A stretch of DNA of 64,000 bases, from the NCBI GenBank assembly GCA_030680295.1, contig JAUXVU010000023.1:1-64000 (forward strand), read 5' to 3'. Made by a program: the position numbers and the translations under genes. Below are positions 25,532 through 34,860 of the stretch, piece by piece (position 1 is the first letter of the stretch; the number at the start of each line of letters is the position of its first letter). The notes under the pieces are model-generated. The model searched no databases. It saw nothing but the letters and a program-made list of their open reading frames with translations, and had not been told where the DNA came from. This stretch comes from Moraxellaceae bacterium (GTDB lineage: Bacteria; Pseudomonadota; Gammaproteobacteria; Pseudomonadales; Moraxellaceae).

Positions 25532-27490
25532 ATGCTTCCGACGTTTATAACAAGAAAAACACTGTTCGCTGCCACTACTGCCATTGTGCTTGCAGCCTGT
25601 GGCAGCAATGACAACTCAGGCGCTAATAATGGCTCAGGTCAAGCGCGCTCTGAACAACGTATAACATTGGGTAATCGCTCCTCAGAAGCCAGCTTTAAAC
25701 CCATTTTGTCTCAGCCGGCCAACACCGAATGGCAAAGTTATGACCGTCCTGCCGACTATGCAGGTGTCACTAAGCTGCCAACCACCTTCATCACCATGCG
25801 AGATGGCGTGCAGCTAGCAGCCTCAGTCACCTTACCTGCCCTAAGTGAAGGCCAAGTAGACACAGGCAAATACCCTACGATTCTGATTCAAACCTCGTAT
25901 AACTTGTCGGCCGGAAGCTTAGTCAGCGCCATCGGTGGTGCTGACCCATTCATGGTTCAACGGGGTTATGCCACGGTAGTGGTAGACGTACGTGGAACTG
26001 GCAACTCCACCGGTAAATGGGAAGCATTTGGTGCTGAAGAACAAGCTGACTTCAAAGAAGTGGCTGAATGGGTTACCCAGCAGTCTTGGTCAAACGGCAG
26101 CATCGGTGTCTTTGGCGTATCGTATTTGGGTATTACCGCCATTTTGACCGCGCAACAGCAACACCCTGCCGTCAAAGCTGCATTCCCCATCGTGCCGATT
26201 GGTGATGGCTATCGCGACATCGTGTTCACCGGTGGCAACGTCAATGCCACCTTTATTCCGTTGTGGATGGGTTTGATCACTGGTCTTGGCGCGCTAAGCT
26301 TTGACGCACTACAAGCCGATCCTGCCGTAGGTCTTCAAAGTATTATTGGTAACTTATTGAATGCCATCACCGGCTTTCAAGTGCCCACCATGCTCAAAGC
26401 ATTATTAGGTGAGTCAGAAACCGTCTATGACGGTGACTTTTGGGCAGAGCGCTCGCCGATTGAAGGTGCCAATAAAGTGAACGTACCTACCTTCATCGTT
26501 GGTGGCTTATTTGATTTATTCCAACGCAGTGAACCCATGTGGTTTGAAGCGCTAAAAGGTCAAGTACCCGTTAAACTGCTGATTGGCCCATGGACTCATA
26601 TCGAAGCTGCAGGTGTGCCCAGCAACGGCCTACCACAAGATGGTGTGCCGAACTTGCAGCAGCTGCAGCTGCAATGGTTTGACCAATACGTTATGGGCCT
26701 AGACACCAATGCGGCAGCACAGCCCAATGTTACCCAATATGTGTTGGGCCTTGATCGTTATCAAATCACCAGTGACTGGCCGCATCCTGCCATGAAGCCT
26801 GAAGTCTTTTTCTTGCAGCCGGAAGGCACGGTAACAAAGCAGCAACCAACCGCAGAAAATGCGACACATACTGTTTTGCAGCAGCCGCTCAATGGTCTGT
26901 GCTCATCCAGCACTACACAGTGGACGGCTGGCATCACAGCCATGTTGCCCATTCCTTGCTTTAGCGATAACACCTTAGCCGAAACTGGTGCAGCGCAATT
27001 CTTGACGCCAGTGAGTGAAGAAGGCTTTTATATCAACGGCCCTATGCAAGCCAATATTTGGGTATCCACAACTGCCATGGACACTAATGTCTCAGTTCGA
27101 ATTGACCTGATTGGCGTTGGTGGCAGCAGTGAGCCGGTCACAAATGGTTTGCTTACCGCATCACATCGACATGTCGATGAAAGTCGCTCTCGTATTATGA
27201 ATGGCGTAATGCTACAGCCTTGGCACACCTATCGTATTGATACATTAATGCCAGTAAAGCCAAATGAGCCAATGTTAATACCGATTGAAATTTTCCCCAG
27301 TGCGGCCTATGTTCCGCCCGGCGCGCGCCTACGCATTTCGATCAACTCAAGTAACTTTCCACAAGGTTTGCAGCCAGTGCCTACCCTACTTAAATCGGTG
27401 TTAGGCATTATGACGGTGCATACTGATAGTCAACACCCCTCCAGCATTGTCCTGCCCGTAGTGCCGGTCAGCGCGCTCTCATTAAATTAA
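25532..27490 (+). CDS. CocE/NonD-type (X-Pro dipeptidyl-peptidase-like) lipoprotein hydrolase
   Basis: I start at ATG 25532, which gives MLPTFITRKTLFAATTAIVLAACG, a lipoprotein signal with lipobox LAAC. An upstream GTG at 25493 lies inside the hairpin. The catalytic domain has DGVQLAASVTLP, YATVVVDVRGTGNSTG, the nucleophile elbow GVFGVSYLG at about residue 205, and IGPWTHIEAAG with the likely His. The C-terminal jelly-roll domain (PVSEEGFYINGP, PPGARLRISINSSNFP) is typical of the S15/CocE family. Members cleave esters such as cocaine or acyl-amide bonds. It probably acts in the periplasm together with the DUF6351 protein. Confidence 0.85.
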   Translation: MLPTFITRKTLFAATTAIVLAACGSNDNSGANNGSGQARSEQRITLGNRSSEASFKPILSQPANTEWQSYDRPADYAGVTKLPTTFITMRDGVQLAASVTLPALSEGQVDTGKYPTILIQTSYNLSAGSLVSAIGGADPFMVQRGYATVVVDVRGTGNSTGKWEAFGAEEQADFKEVAEWVTQQSWSNGSIGVFGVSYLGITAILTAQQQHPAVKAAFPIVPIGDGYRDIVFTGGNVNATFIPLWMGLITGLGALSFDALQADPAVGLQSIIGNLLNAITGFQVPTMLKALLGESETVYDGDFWAERSPIEGANKVNVPTFIVGGLFDLFQRSEPMWFEALKGQVPVKLLIGPWTHIEAAGVPSNGLPQDGVPNLQQLQLQWFDQYVMGLDTNAAAQPNVTQYVLGLDRYQITSDWPHPAMKPEVFFLQPEGTVTKQQPTAENATHTVLQQPLNGLCSSSTTQWTAGITAMLPIPCFSDNTLAETGAAQFLTPVSEEGFYINGPMQANIWVSTTAMDTNVSVRIDLIGVGGSSEPVTNGLLTASHRHVDESRSRIMNGVMLQPWHTYRIDTLMPVKPNEPMLIPIEIFPSAAYVPPGARLRISINSSNFPQGLQPVPTLLKSVLGIMTVHTDSQHPSSIVLPVVPVSALSLN

Positions 27491-27507
27491 GTTCATATTG
27501 CCTAATT

Positions 27508-27558
27508 GATGAAGCTCAGCATTTTGCGTTACAAGCTAGTGACGCAAAATGCTTCATC
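27508..27558. repeat. Long interrupted hairpin before the FAD oxidoreductase gene
   Basis: GCATTTTGCGT (27519-27529) and ACGCAAAATGC (27542-27552) pair perfectly, and outer GATGAA/TTCATC extend the stem after a 5-base bulge. It lies 18 bases after the CocE-like gene and just before the next start. It could end the upstream transcript or stabilise it; there is no T-run. Confidence 0.55.
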
Positions 27559-27569
27559 GAGACACCTTT

Positions 27570-28553
27570 ATGACTCCTCACATCGCCATTATCGGCGCTG
27601 GTATGGCCGGCCTTAGCTGTGCCTATGCTCTGCAACAACTTGGTCACAACGTTACTGTTTTCGACAAAAGCCGGGGCATCGGTGGTCGAATGAGTACCCG
27701 ACGTGGCGAAGGTTGGCAGTGTGATCATGGCGCTCAGTATTTCACTGCCAAAAACACCGACTTTGCAGCACAAGTTCAAATATGGGCTCAGGCTGGTGTG
27801 GTTAGTGAGTGGCGGCCACATATTAAGGTGCTGGGTGAAAAACCACGTGCTAATGGCGTATCGGAATCACCCACGCGGTGGGTTGGCACACCAACCATGA
27901 ATGCCCCTGCCCGCTGGCTAGCCAATCGGTTAACTGTTGTTTTGGGGCAGACCATTTCTGCACTCAGCAAAACACCAACTGGTTGGCAGCTCCATAGCCA
28001 ATCAGCAGGCCCGCTCGACAGAGAGTTCAGTCATGTCATTTTGGCGATTCCTGCACCACAGGCGCAAGCGCTGCTGTCACCACTAACAACAAGCCTTAAC
28101 GACATTCCTGCACAAGTTGCCATGACAGGCTGCTGGTCAGTGATGCTGCAATATGCCGACACCGTGATACTGCCCTTTGATGCTGCCTTTATTAATCAAG
28201 GCCCACTGAGCTGGGTGGCTCGTGACAGTCATAAACCAGCACGACCTGCGCAGGAGTCGTGGCTGCTACACGGCAGCATCGCGTGGAGTGAGGCAAATAT
28301 TGAGGCGGACGCTAACAGCGTCATTCAGGCGCTAAGTGAGGCGTTCATGGCCTTAGGTGCCCCTGCCCCACAAAGTGCCCAAGCACACCGCTGGCGCTAC
28401 GCACAAGGGCATACAGCCAGCCTATTGCTGTGCGCTTGGGATAGTCACCAAGGTATTGGTTTGTGTGGCGACTGGCTACATGGTGGTCGCGTAGAGGGTG
28501 CTTGGTTAAGCGGCCTAGCGATGGCAAAAAAACTAGCCACCAATCTGACATAA
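27570..28553 (+). CDS. FAD-dependent oxidoreductase, renalase-like
   Basis: From ATG 27570 the protein (327 residues) begins HIAIIGAGMAGLSCAYALQQ with the dinucleotide fold, then VFDKSRGIGGRMSTRR and CDHGAQYFTA, the signature of bacterial renalase-like and amine-oxidase-related FAD proteins. The C-terminus has GIGLCGDWLHGGRVEGAWLSG, the conserved FAD-binding end. Bacterial renalases oxidise wrong isomers of NAD(P)H; many members are uncharacterised. An earlier ATG at 27549 falls inside the hairpin and is less likely. Confidence 0.78.
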   Translation: MTPHIAIIGAGMAGLSCAYALQQLGHNVTVFDKSRGIGGRMSTRRGEGWQCDHGAQYFTAKNTDFAAQVQIWAQAGVVSEWRPHIKVLGEKPRANGVSESPTRWVGTPTMNAPARWLANRLTVVLGQTISALSKTPTGWQLHSQSAGPLDREFSHVILAIPAPQAQALLSPLTTSLNDIPAQVAMTGCWSVMLQYADTVILPFDAAFINQGPLSWVARDSHKPARPAQESWLLHGSIAWSEANIEADANSVIQALSEAFMALGAPAPQSAQAHRWRYAQGHTASLLLCAWDSHQGIGLCGDWLHGGRVEGAWLSGLAMAKKLATNLT

Positions 28554-28589
28554 AGACGTCACGCTAACGTCACGATTACCGGAAACACT

Positions 28590-29477
28590 GTGCTCGTTGA
28601 TTACGTCAGTCGAGCACAATGTATGCAAACAGCCGTCGAACCCCTGCATCAACTTCATTATTTTAATGTCATTCAGCAGCAGTGGATTAGTCCAGACCAA
28701 ATCGACTGCCATATCCTCACGGATAAATACCAAGTACGTCTGGCACAGACAGCAGACGAAGTGGCCGCCAGCATTGCTTTACGTCAGTCCGTTTTTTTTG
28801 ATCATATTGATGAAGCGCTGAGGCCAGGTTGGGAGCCACGTGACGAAATGGCACACCACCTGATTGTGCTAGAACACAACCAAGTTATTGGCACTGTACG
28901 ACTACTTAATAGTCAATTTGTTGCTAACAACGAGCTTTTTTACAGTGCACAGTATTATCAAGTAGACCATTTACTCAAAAAAAGTCACTGCGCTGTTGAA
29001 TTAAGTCGATTTTGTATCAACCCAAATGCTCGTAATGGTCAGGTTTTATTGCTGTTATGGCGAGCAGGCCTTAAATACCTAAAAGCAGTTAATGCTGACT
29101 TAATGTTTGGCAGTTGCAGCTTCCCTGGCCAAGATGCTCAAGTTCATGCACCAGTACTTCAATATTTGGCGCAAAACCGGACTGCCGCTAGTGCTCTGCA
29201 ATTAAAACCAACACAAACGCATGCTATGCCCTTACATACCTTGCAAAGCACAGCACCCTTTTCTAAAGATGAAATTCCTATGCTGCTGCGTGCTTATTTA
29301 AAGCTTGGTGCACGGGTAAGTGACCACTATTACGTTGATCCCATTTTTAACAGCACGTTTGTGATGATTTACGTGGAGGGGTTGCAGCTTAATCAGCCAA
29401 CAAAAAGCCCGCTGCATGAGCGGGCTTTTTGCGAATTGGCGTCCCCACGGGGATTCGAACCCCGGTTACCGCCGTGA
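28590..29477 (+). CDS. GNAT-fold N-acyltransferase (OlsB/PlsC-associated type)
   Basis: The core from about residue 45 to 265 resembles the Acetyltransf_5 family (OlsB-like ornithine N-acyltransferases and autoinducer-synthase relatives). It has SIALRQSVFFDHID, MAHHLIVLEHNQVIGTVRLL, CAVELSRFCINPNARNG and a C-terminal GARVSDHYYVDPIFNSTF. Such enzymes move an acyl chain from ACP or CoA to an amine. The frame has no stop after the domain: it runs through the terminator at 29402-29430 and ends inside the tRNA-Glu gene with SPRGFEPRLPP, so the last 25 or so residues are probably not an evolved part. The start is GTG 28590 or ATG 28623. Confidence 0.7.
   Translation: MLVDYVSRAQCMQTAVEPLHQLHYFNVIQQQWISPDQIDCHILTDKYQVRLAQTADEVAASIALRQSVFFDHIDEALRPGWEPRDEMAHHLIVLEHNQVIGTVRLLNSQFVANNELFYSAQYYQVDHLLKKSHCAVELSRFCINPNARNGQVLLLLWRAGLKYLKAVNADLMFGSCSFPGQDAQVHAPVLQYLAQNRTAASALQLKPTQTHAMPLHTLQSTAPFSKDEIPMLLRAYLKLGARVSDHYYVDPIFNSTFVMIYVEGLQLNQPTKSPLHERAFCELASPRGFEPRLPP
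29402..29430. terminator. Bidirectional intrinsic terminator
   Basis: AAAAAGCCCGCT and AGCGGGCTTTTT form a perfect 12-bp stem around GCATG, with A-run and T-run on opposite sides, so it works in both directions. It ends the leftward tRNA transcript and the rightward acyltransferase transcript, although the latter's reading frame continues through it. Confidence 0.9.
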
Positions 29478-29512
29478 AAGGGCGATGTCCTAGGCCTCTA
29501 GACGATGGGGAC
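29437..29512 (-). tRNA. tRNA-Glu (anticodon TTC)
   Basis: On the reverse strand the sequence begins GTCCCCATCGTCTAGAGGCC, has the anticodon loop CCTTTCACG (TTC), the T-arm GGGGTTCGAATCCCC and acceptor end GGGGACG with CCA encoded. All four arms pair. It lies 4 bases downstream of tRNA-Ala in the same transcript. Confidence 0.97.
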
Positions 29513-29516
29513 AATC

Positions 29517-29592
<76 letters not shown>

Positions 29593-29669
29593 AGAGTGTC
29601 TCTGCGGGGCGCATGTTAGGGGCAGCGGTGCATACTGTCAAGAATGACTTGTGTTGATTGCAGGAAAAA

Positions 29670-30701
29670 TCAGCATTTAACTTGGCGCTGCAAGTCAGCT
29701 AATAACTCAGCCGCCTCCCAGTCACGTCGCCCACCACTTTCTGCCGAACGAACCAATGCGACTAAACGAGCATTAACTGGTGCCGGCTGGCCTAGACTTT
29801 CAGCCAAACGTAGCACTTCACCGTTAATCCATTCCACTTCGGTTTGCCGCCCTGCTTCTAAATCTTCCCACATCGATGAACGAGCCAATGGATCCATGGC
29901 TAACATACGTGCAGCCAAACGTTTAAATAAGTAATCCGGCACAGACAACAACTTAGGCATTAACTTTGGCGGAATGGGCGTAAGCCTTGCCGGTTTAATG
30001 CCGGCACGTCGATATAAGTCGAGTGCCTCAGCCTGAGCTAGTGCTAAACAACGCCTAAAGCCCCGCTGTGATAGCTCCTGCTTGAGTGGCTGACCACTCA
30101 AAGCATTAATTGCATTATTTAAGTTCAGCAATAGTTTAGACCACAACACTTGCTGCATATCATGGTGTGTTTGCAGTGCCAAACCCGCATGTTCAAAAGC
30201 CGTCAAAAACGGCGCTAACGCTTTATCATCAGCCACTTCCAGCACACCATCTGAGCCTTGATGAAAACAACCATCACCACGATTTACAACGTTGTATGGA
30301 ATCATACCGGCCAGCACACGGTGCCTAGGCAACGCATTTTTCAGAATACCGGTGTTATGCAAACCATTTTGAAAGCTCAGCACAATCGCAGAAGGTTTCA
30401 AATGACGTGCCAAAGTCAGCCCAGCCAAGTCTGAATCGGCGGACTTAACCGTGACCAGCACCAAGTCCATATCAGCAAGCACAGCAGCATCAGTAGAAAA
30501 CTGCACATGTTCAGGTGCCACCTTATGTTCAGTGTTATGCAAGCTGGTCAGCGTCAGCCCCGTTTTGGCAAACAGCTCTGCCAAACGAGGCCGCCCAATA
30601 AAGGTGACATCAGCACCCGTTGCTGCCAATCGGCCACCAAGATAACAACCCACGCTACCTGCACCAAAAATTGCAATTTTGCTCCCAGCTACAGCGGACA
30701 T
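29670..30701 (-). CDS. panE: 2-Dehydropantoate 2-reductase
   Basis: The 343-residue protein has the NADPH fold at the start (IAIFGAGSVGCYLGGRLAATG), LVTVKSADSD, SFQNGLHN and the catalytic Lys in VLWSKLLLNLNNAINALSG around residue 190. The C-terminal helical domain contains SSMWEDLEAGRQTEVEWINGEV, the conserved ApbA/PanE C-terminal segment. It reduces ketopantoate to pantoate in pantothenate and CoA synthesis. At 343 residues it is somewhat longer than the E. coli enzyme, like the second PanE-like protein of pseudomonads. It lies divergent from the SDR gene at 30754. Confidence 0.88.
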   Translation of the reverse strand: MSAVAGSKIAIFGAGSVGCYLGGRLAATGADVTFIGRPRLAELFAKTGLTLTSLHNTEHKVAPEHVQFSTDAAVLADMDLVLVTVKSADSDLAGLTLARHLKPSAIVLSFQNGLHNTGILKNALPRHRVLAGMIPYNVVNRGDGCFHQGSDGVLEVADDKALAPFLTAFEHAGLALQTHHDMQQVLWSKLLLNLNNAINALSGQPLKQELSQRGFRRCLALAQAEALDLYRRAGIKPARLTPIPPKLMPKLLSVPDYLFKRLAARMLAMDPLARSSMWEDLEAGRQTEVEWINGEVLRLAESLGQPAPVNARLVALVRSAESGGRRDWEAAELLADLQRQVKC

Positions 30702-30753
30702 TTAGCGTTACACTCCTTGGTGACTTCATTTCACACACAATAGGTGGTTTTTT

Positions 30754-31578
30754 ATGTCGCGTAAAATCTTAGTGACAGGCGGCAATAGTGGTATCGGCTT
30801 AGAGATGGTCAAGGCATTTGTGCAGGCGGGCCATGAGGTGGTTATTGCCGCTAGAGACATCGGCAAAAGCCAGGCCGCCATTGCTGCAATTAAAGCAACT
30901 CAAGCAGATGCATCTATTTATGCGATCGCCTTGGATCTTGCCAGTTTTGATTCAATTGATGCTGCGGCCGTAAAAACACTGGCCCTGTTGCCCGAGCTTG
31001 ACACTGTCATGGTAAATGCTGGTAGCTACACTCAAGGTCTACGTGTGGCCTTTGGTTTAGAGAGCATGGTAGCCACCATGCATTTTGGTCACTTTCGCTT
31101 AATGCAACATTTGCTGCCTACACTCGCCAATGCTAATGACGCCAGAGTTGTGGTGACCAGTTCAGTAGCACATTGGGCTGGCACCATTGATCTGGACAAA
31201 TTTAATAACCCGAAAAAATACCTCACTGGCTTCCAAGCTTATGGCTCTGCCAAGTTAGCTAATTTGATTTATGCACGTGAGTTAGCACGTCGTGTGGCGG
31301 ACACCAATATCCGCGTTAACGCCTTTCATCCTGGCGGTGTAGCCACGGGCATTTGGCGTGAACTGCCAGGCCCTATTCAAAGCGTCGTAGATCGTGTGTT
31401 GATTTCATCAGCCAAAGGAGCAGATACAGCGATCTGGCTAGCAACAACCGATGCTGGCAAGACAAATAATGGCCAGTATTTTGTGCGTCGCCGCAAAGCA
31501 GCCACCAAAGCCATTAGCAAACATGTAAAAGTTGCTGACATGCTCTGGCGGTTTAGTGAAGATGTGGCCGGTATTTAA
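30754..31578 (+). CDS. Short-chain dehydrogenase/reductase
   Basis: The 274-residue protein has the Rossmann motif TGGNSGIG at residues 8-15, NAGSYTQG and the active-site YGSAKLAN (Tyr about 163, Lys about 167), with the Ser in TSSVAHW about 140. The arrangement resembles retinol dehydrogenase- or WW-oxidoreductase-like SDRs. The 3' end overlaps the end of the convergent glutathione peroxidase gene by four bases. The substrate cannot be inferred. Confidence 0.85.
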   Translation: MSRKILVTGGNSGIGLEMVKAFVQAGHEVVIAARDIGKSQAAIAAIKATQADASIYAIALDLASFDSIDAAAVKTLALLPELDTVMVNAGSYTQGLRVAFGLESMVATMHFGHFRLMQHLLPTLANANDARVVVTSSVAHWAGTIDLDKFNNPKKYLTGFQAYGSAKLANLIYARELARRVADTNIRVNAFHPGGVATGIWRELPGPIQSVVDRVLISSAKGADTAIWLATTDAGKTNNGQYFVRRRKAATKAISKHVKVADMLWRFSEDVAGI

Positions 31579-32057
31579 CCCAGCGCTTTTTCAATATCGC
31601 GAGCAATTTCTTCTGGCTTAGTGGTTGGCGCATAGCGGTCAATCACTAAGCCATCGCGTCCGACTAAAAATTTAGTGAAGTTCCACTTAATTTTTTTGCT
31701 GCCCAGCAAGCCTGGCGCTGATTCGGCCAAATGCTGAAACAAAGGGTGTGCGCCTGGGCCATTGACGTCAATTTTGGCAAACATGGGAAACGTTACGCCA
31801 TAGTCCATGCTGCAGAAGTTGGCAATTTCACTTTCGTCACCTGGCTCTTGGTTCAAAAACTGATTACAAGGAAAACCCAGCACGGTAAAGCCTTGTTCAG
31901 CATACTTCTCATAAATACTTTCCAAGCCCTTGAATTGTGGAGTAAAACCACATTTGCTTGCAGTATTAACCACAAGAATTACTTGGCCTTTATAGTCAGC
32001 AAGCGAAACATCCTCGCCAGTGATTGAACGCGCAGAAAATTCGTAAATATTAGCCAT
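31575..32057 (-). CDS. Glutathione peroxidase family thiol peroxidase
   Basis: The 160-residue protein has the peroxidatic Cys in [12 protein letters not shown] (about residue 36), the Gln in GFPCNQF and the Trp in [11 protein letters not shown], the catalytic triad of bacterial Gpx/BtuE enzymes. It reduces peroxides with thioredoxin or glutathione. It lies 27 bases downstream of msrB in the same direction, a sensible pairing for oxidative-stress repair. Confidence 0.92.
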   Translation of the reverse strand: MANIYEFSARSITGEDVSLADYKGQVILVVNTASKCGFTPQFKGLESIYEKYAEQGFTVLGFPCNQFLNQEPGDESEIANFCSMDYGVTFPMFAKIDVNGPGAHPLFQHLAESAPGLLGSKKIKWNFTKFLVGRDGLVIDRYAPTTKPEEIARDIEKALG

Positions 32058-32084
32058 CTTTATAATCCTTTGAGTTAGTTGCGC

Positions 32085-32477
32085 TTATTGTGCGTGCTTC
32101 AATGTCAGTGAGGCTGAGTTAATACAATAACGGAGCCCCGTTGGCTCTGGGCCATCTGGAAAAACATGCCCCAAATGCGCATCACAATGTGAACACGTCA
32201 CTTCAACCCTGATCATGCCATGACTAATGTCTCTGTGCTCAGCAATTTGTGCAGGCTTAATCGGCTGATAAAAACTAGGCCAGCCAGAGCCTGAGTCATA
32301 TTTTGTCGACGACTCAAATAGTGGCTCACCACAGCAATGGCAGTGATATATACCCTCTGCTTTAGAGTTCCAATATTCACCCGTAAAAGCTGGCTCTGTG
32401 CCCTTTTGACGACACACATAAAAAGCATTTGGCGACAACTCTTGCTGCCACTCCGCTTCTGATCGCTTTTTAGTCAT
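32085..32477 (-). CDS. msrB: Peptide-methionine (R)-S-oxide reductase
   Basis: The 130-residue protein contains the two zinc-binding pairs (CHCCGEPL at about 44-50 and CSHCDAHLG near 94), [11 protein letters not shown] and the catalytic Cys in [10 protein letters not shown] near the C-terminus. MsrB repairs methionine-R-sulfoxide in oxidised proteins. It is followed by a glutathione peroxidase gene, probably in one transcript, and is divergent from alaA. Confidence 0.95.
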   Translation of the reverse strand: MTKKRSEAEWQQELSPNAFYVCRQKGTEPAFTGEYWNSKAEGIYHCHCCGEPLFESSTKYDSGSGWPSFYQPIKPAQIAEHRDISHGMIRVEVTCSHCDAHLGHVFPDGPEPTGLRYCINSASLTLKHAQ

Positions 32478-32601
32478 TTAGTGTTCCCCAGCGTTATGAC
32501 ACCCACATTACACACCATTTGCTTGCACTGAAAGCCAACCGCAACGTTTCATTTCAGCTACAATCAATTCAGTTTTTAACCTAGTACCGCGAGAGCTCAG
32601 C

Positions 32602-33834
32602 ATGCCCATTAGCAAATCCGACAAACTTAAAGATGTGTGTTACGACATTCGCGGTCCGGTGCTGAAAGCGGCGACTGCCATGGAAGAGCAAGGCCATCGC
32701 ATTATCAAGCTTAATATCGGTAATCCTGCTCCGTTCGGCTTTGAAGCACCGCAAGAGATTTTATCTGACGTCATTAGTAATTTACCAAATGCCGTTGGTT
32801 ACTGTGAATCGCGCGGCCTGTTCGCGGCTCGTCGCGCCATCGTGCATTATTACCAGCAAAAAGGCTTGCTGAACGTCGATGTAAACGACATCTACATTGG
32901 CAATGGTGTGTCTGAGCTTATTGTTATGTCCATGCAGGCGCTACTGAACAATGGCGATGACATGCTGGTACCAGCACCCGATTACCCGCTTTGGACTGCT
33001 GCTGTCACTTTAGCCGGTGGTAGTCCCATTCATTACCTGTGTGACGAAGACAAAGGCTGGGAGCCAAACTTGGCTGACATCGAAGCCAAAATCACGCCAA
33101 AAACTCGTGGCATTGTGGTCATTAACCCCAATAACCCTACCGGTGCGGTGTATTCGCGCGAAACCTTAGAAGGTATTGTGGCCTTGGCTCGCAAGCATCA
33201 GCTGATTATTTTTGCTGATGAGATCTACGACAAAATTTTGTATGACGAAGCTGAACATACCTCGATTGCCACGCTTGCCGATGACTTATTAGTTGTGACT
33301 TTTAATGGCTTGTCGAAGTCCTATCGAGTCGCTGGTTTTCGCTCAGGCTGGTTAATGCTCAGCGGCAACAAATCACAAGCCGCAGACTATATTGAAGGCA
33401 TTGATATGCTGGCCTCCATGCGCCTATGTGCTAACGTTCAAGCGCAATTCGCCATTCAAACCGCACTGGGTGGTTACCAAAGCATTAATGAATTAGTGCG
33501 CCCTGGTGGACGCTTTTATGAACAGCGCAACTTAGCCTATGACCTGCTCACAGCCATACCTGGTGTCAGCTGCGTGAAACCCAAAGGCGCTCTATATCTG
33601 TTCCCAAAACTCGATCCTGCGGTGTACCCAATCGAGGATGATCAAGCGTTTATTTTGGAGCTACTGAAGGCAGAAAAAGTGCTGCTGGTGCAAGGCTCAG
33701 GCTTTAATTGGCCAAATACTGATCACTTCCGCGTGGTGTTTTTACCCCACCGTGAAGAGCTGATTGAAGCCATTAACCGCCTAGCACGCTTTTTAGAGGG
33801 ATATCGCCGCCGTCACGGTACGGACAAGGCATGA
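32602..33834 (+). CDS. alaA: Alanine-synthesising aminotransferase
   Basis: The 410-residue fold-type I PLP enzyme has VINPNNPTGAVYS, FADEIYDKILYD, and the PLP Lys in FNGLSKSYRVAGFRSGWL around residue 240. Length and overall sequence match AlaA, which makes alanine from pyruvate and glutamate. It is preceded by a GAGAG stretch and followed 77 bases later by htpX in the same direction. Confidence 0.92.
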   Translation: MPISKSDKLKDVCYDIRGPVLKAATAMEEQGHRIIKLNIGNPAPFGFEAPQEILSDVISNLPNAVGYCESRGLFAARRAIVHYYQQKGLLNVDVNDIYIGNGVSELIVMSMQALLNNGDDMLVPAPDYPLWTAAVTLAGGSPIHYLCDEDKGWEPNLADIEAKITPKTRGIVVINPNNPTGAVYSRETLEGIVALARKHQLIIFADEIYDKILYDEAEHTSIATLADDLLVVTFNGLSKSYRVAGFRSGWLMLSGNKSQAADYIEGIDMLASMRLCANVQAQFAIQTALGGYQSINELVRPGGRFYEQRNLAYDLLTAIPGVSCVKPKGALYLFPKLDPAVYPIEDDQAFILELLKAEKVLLVQGSGFNWPNTDHFRVVFLPHREELIEAINRLARFLEGYRRRHGTDKA

Positions 33835-33911
33835 AAAACGGCTCTGTTGACTTGAAATCGTCATCAGTCGTCCCTACTTTATAAATAACGTTAACAGGAG
33901 AAAACAGTCCC

Positions 33912-34808
33912 ATGATGCGAATTGCCCTTTTCTTACTCACCAACCTAGCCGTTGTGGTGGTTGCTGGTATCGTGCTGAGCTTGCTCGGCGTTGGCTCAAC
34001 GCATGGCGCGGGTAACACACTGCAACTGGGTAACTTACTCGTATTCTGCTTTGTCTTTGGTGCCGTTGGTTCGCTGGTATCGTTATTGATGTCCAAGTGG
34101 ATGGCCAAACGTGCCATGCGCGTGCAGATGATTGAAAACCCACGCACCGCTGAAGAGCGCTGGTTACTGGAAAACGTGGCTGAATTGTCACAAAAAGCCG
34201 GCATCAAAATGCCAGAAGTGGGTATTTTTGCTAGCCATCAGTCCAATGCCTTTGCGACTGGCTGGAACAAAAACGATGCCCTAGTTGCGGTATCAACGGG
34301 TCTACTGCAACGCATGCGTCGTGAAGAAGTACGCGCTGTACTGGGTCACGAAATTGGTCACGTTGCCAACGGCGACATGGTCACACTCGCCTTGATTCAA
34401 GGTGTTGTGAACGCCTTTGTGATGTTCTTCTCTCGCATCATCGGCAACTTTGTTGATCGTGTGGTGTTCAAAAACGAAGACGGCCCTGGCATTGCGTATT
34501 ACGTCACCAGCATTGTTGCTGACATCGTATTGGGCATTCTGGCCTCCACCATTGTCATGTACTTCTCACGCTACCGTGAATTCCGTGCTGACGAAGCAGG
34601 CGCTCGTTTAGCAGGTCGTCAAAACATGATTGATGCCTTGCGTGCATTGCAGCGCGAGCAACAAGTGCCAGATCAAATGCCAGCCGAGATGACCGCCATG
34701 GCCATCACCACTGGTAAACGTGAAGGCTTCAGCTTTGCATCGCTGTTCATGTCGCATCCACCATTGGAAAAGCGCATTGAAGCTCTGCAAAACATGCAAA
34801 TTGCTTAA
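33912..34808 (+). CDS. htpX: Membrane-bound zinc protease HtpX
   Basis: The 298-residue protein has two N-terminal membrane segments (about 4-26 and 38-60), the zinc motif [13 protein letters not shown] near residue 140, two further hydrophobic segments, and the third ligand Glu in [12 protein letters not shown]. HtpX degrades misfolded membrane proteins together with FtsH and is induced by envelope stress. GGAG precedes the start, and a strong terminator follows. Confidence 0.95.
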   Translation: MMRIALFLLTNLAVVVVAGIVLSLLGVGSTHGAGNTLQLGNLLVFCFVFGAVGSLVSLLMSKWMAKRAMRVQMIENPRTAEERWLLENVAELSQKAGIKMPEVGIFASHQSNAFATGWNKNDALVAVSTGLLQRMRREEVRAVLGHEIGHVANGDMVTLALIQGVVNAFVMFFSRIIGNFVDRVVFKNEDGPGIAYYVTSIVADIVLGILASTIVMYFSRYREFRADEAGARLAGRQNMIDALRALQREQQVPDQMPAEMTAMAITTGKREGFSFASLFMSHPPLEKRIEALQNMQIA

Positions 34809-34819
34809 CGCTAAGTTGT

Positions 34820-34850
34820 AAAAAAAGCCCGCTAAATGCGGGCTTTTTTA
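34820..34850. terminator. Bidirectional terminator between htpX and the old yellow enzyme gene
   Basis: AAAAAAGCCCGC and GCGGGCTTTTTT pair perfectly around TAAAT. Runs of A and T on the two sides let it serve both convergent genes. Confidence 0.92.
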
Positions 34851-34860
34851 TGTCTTGCTG

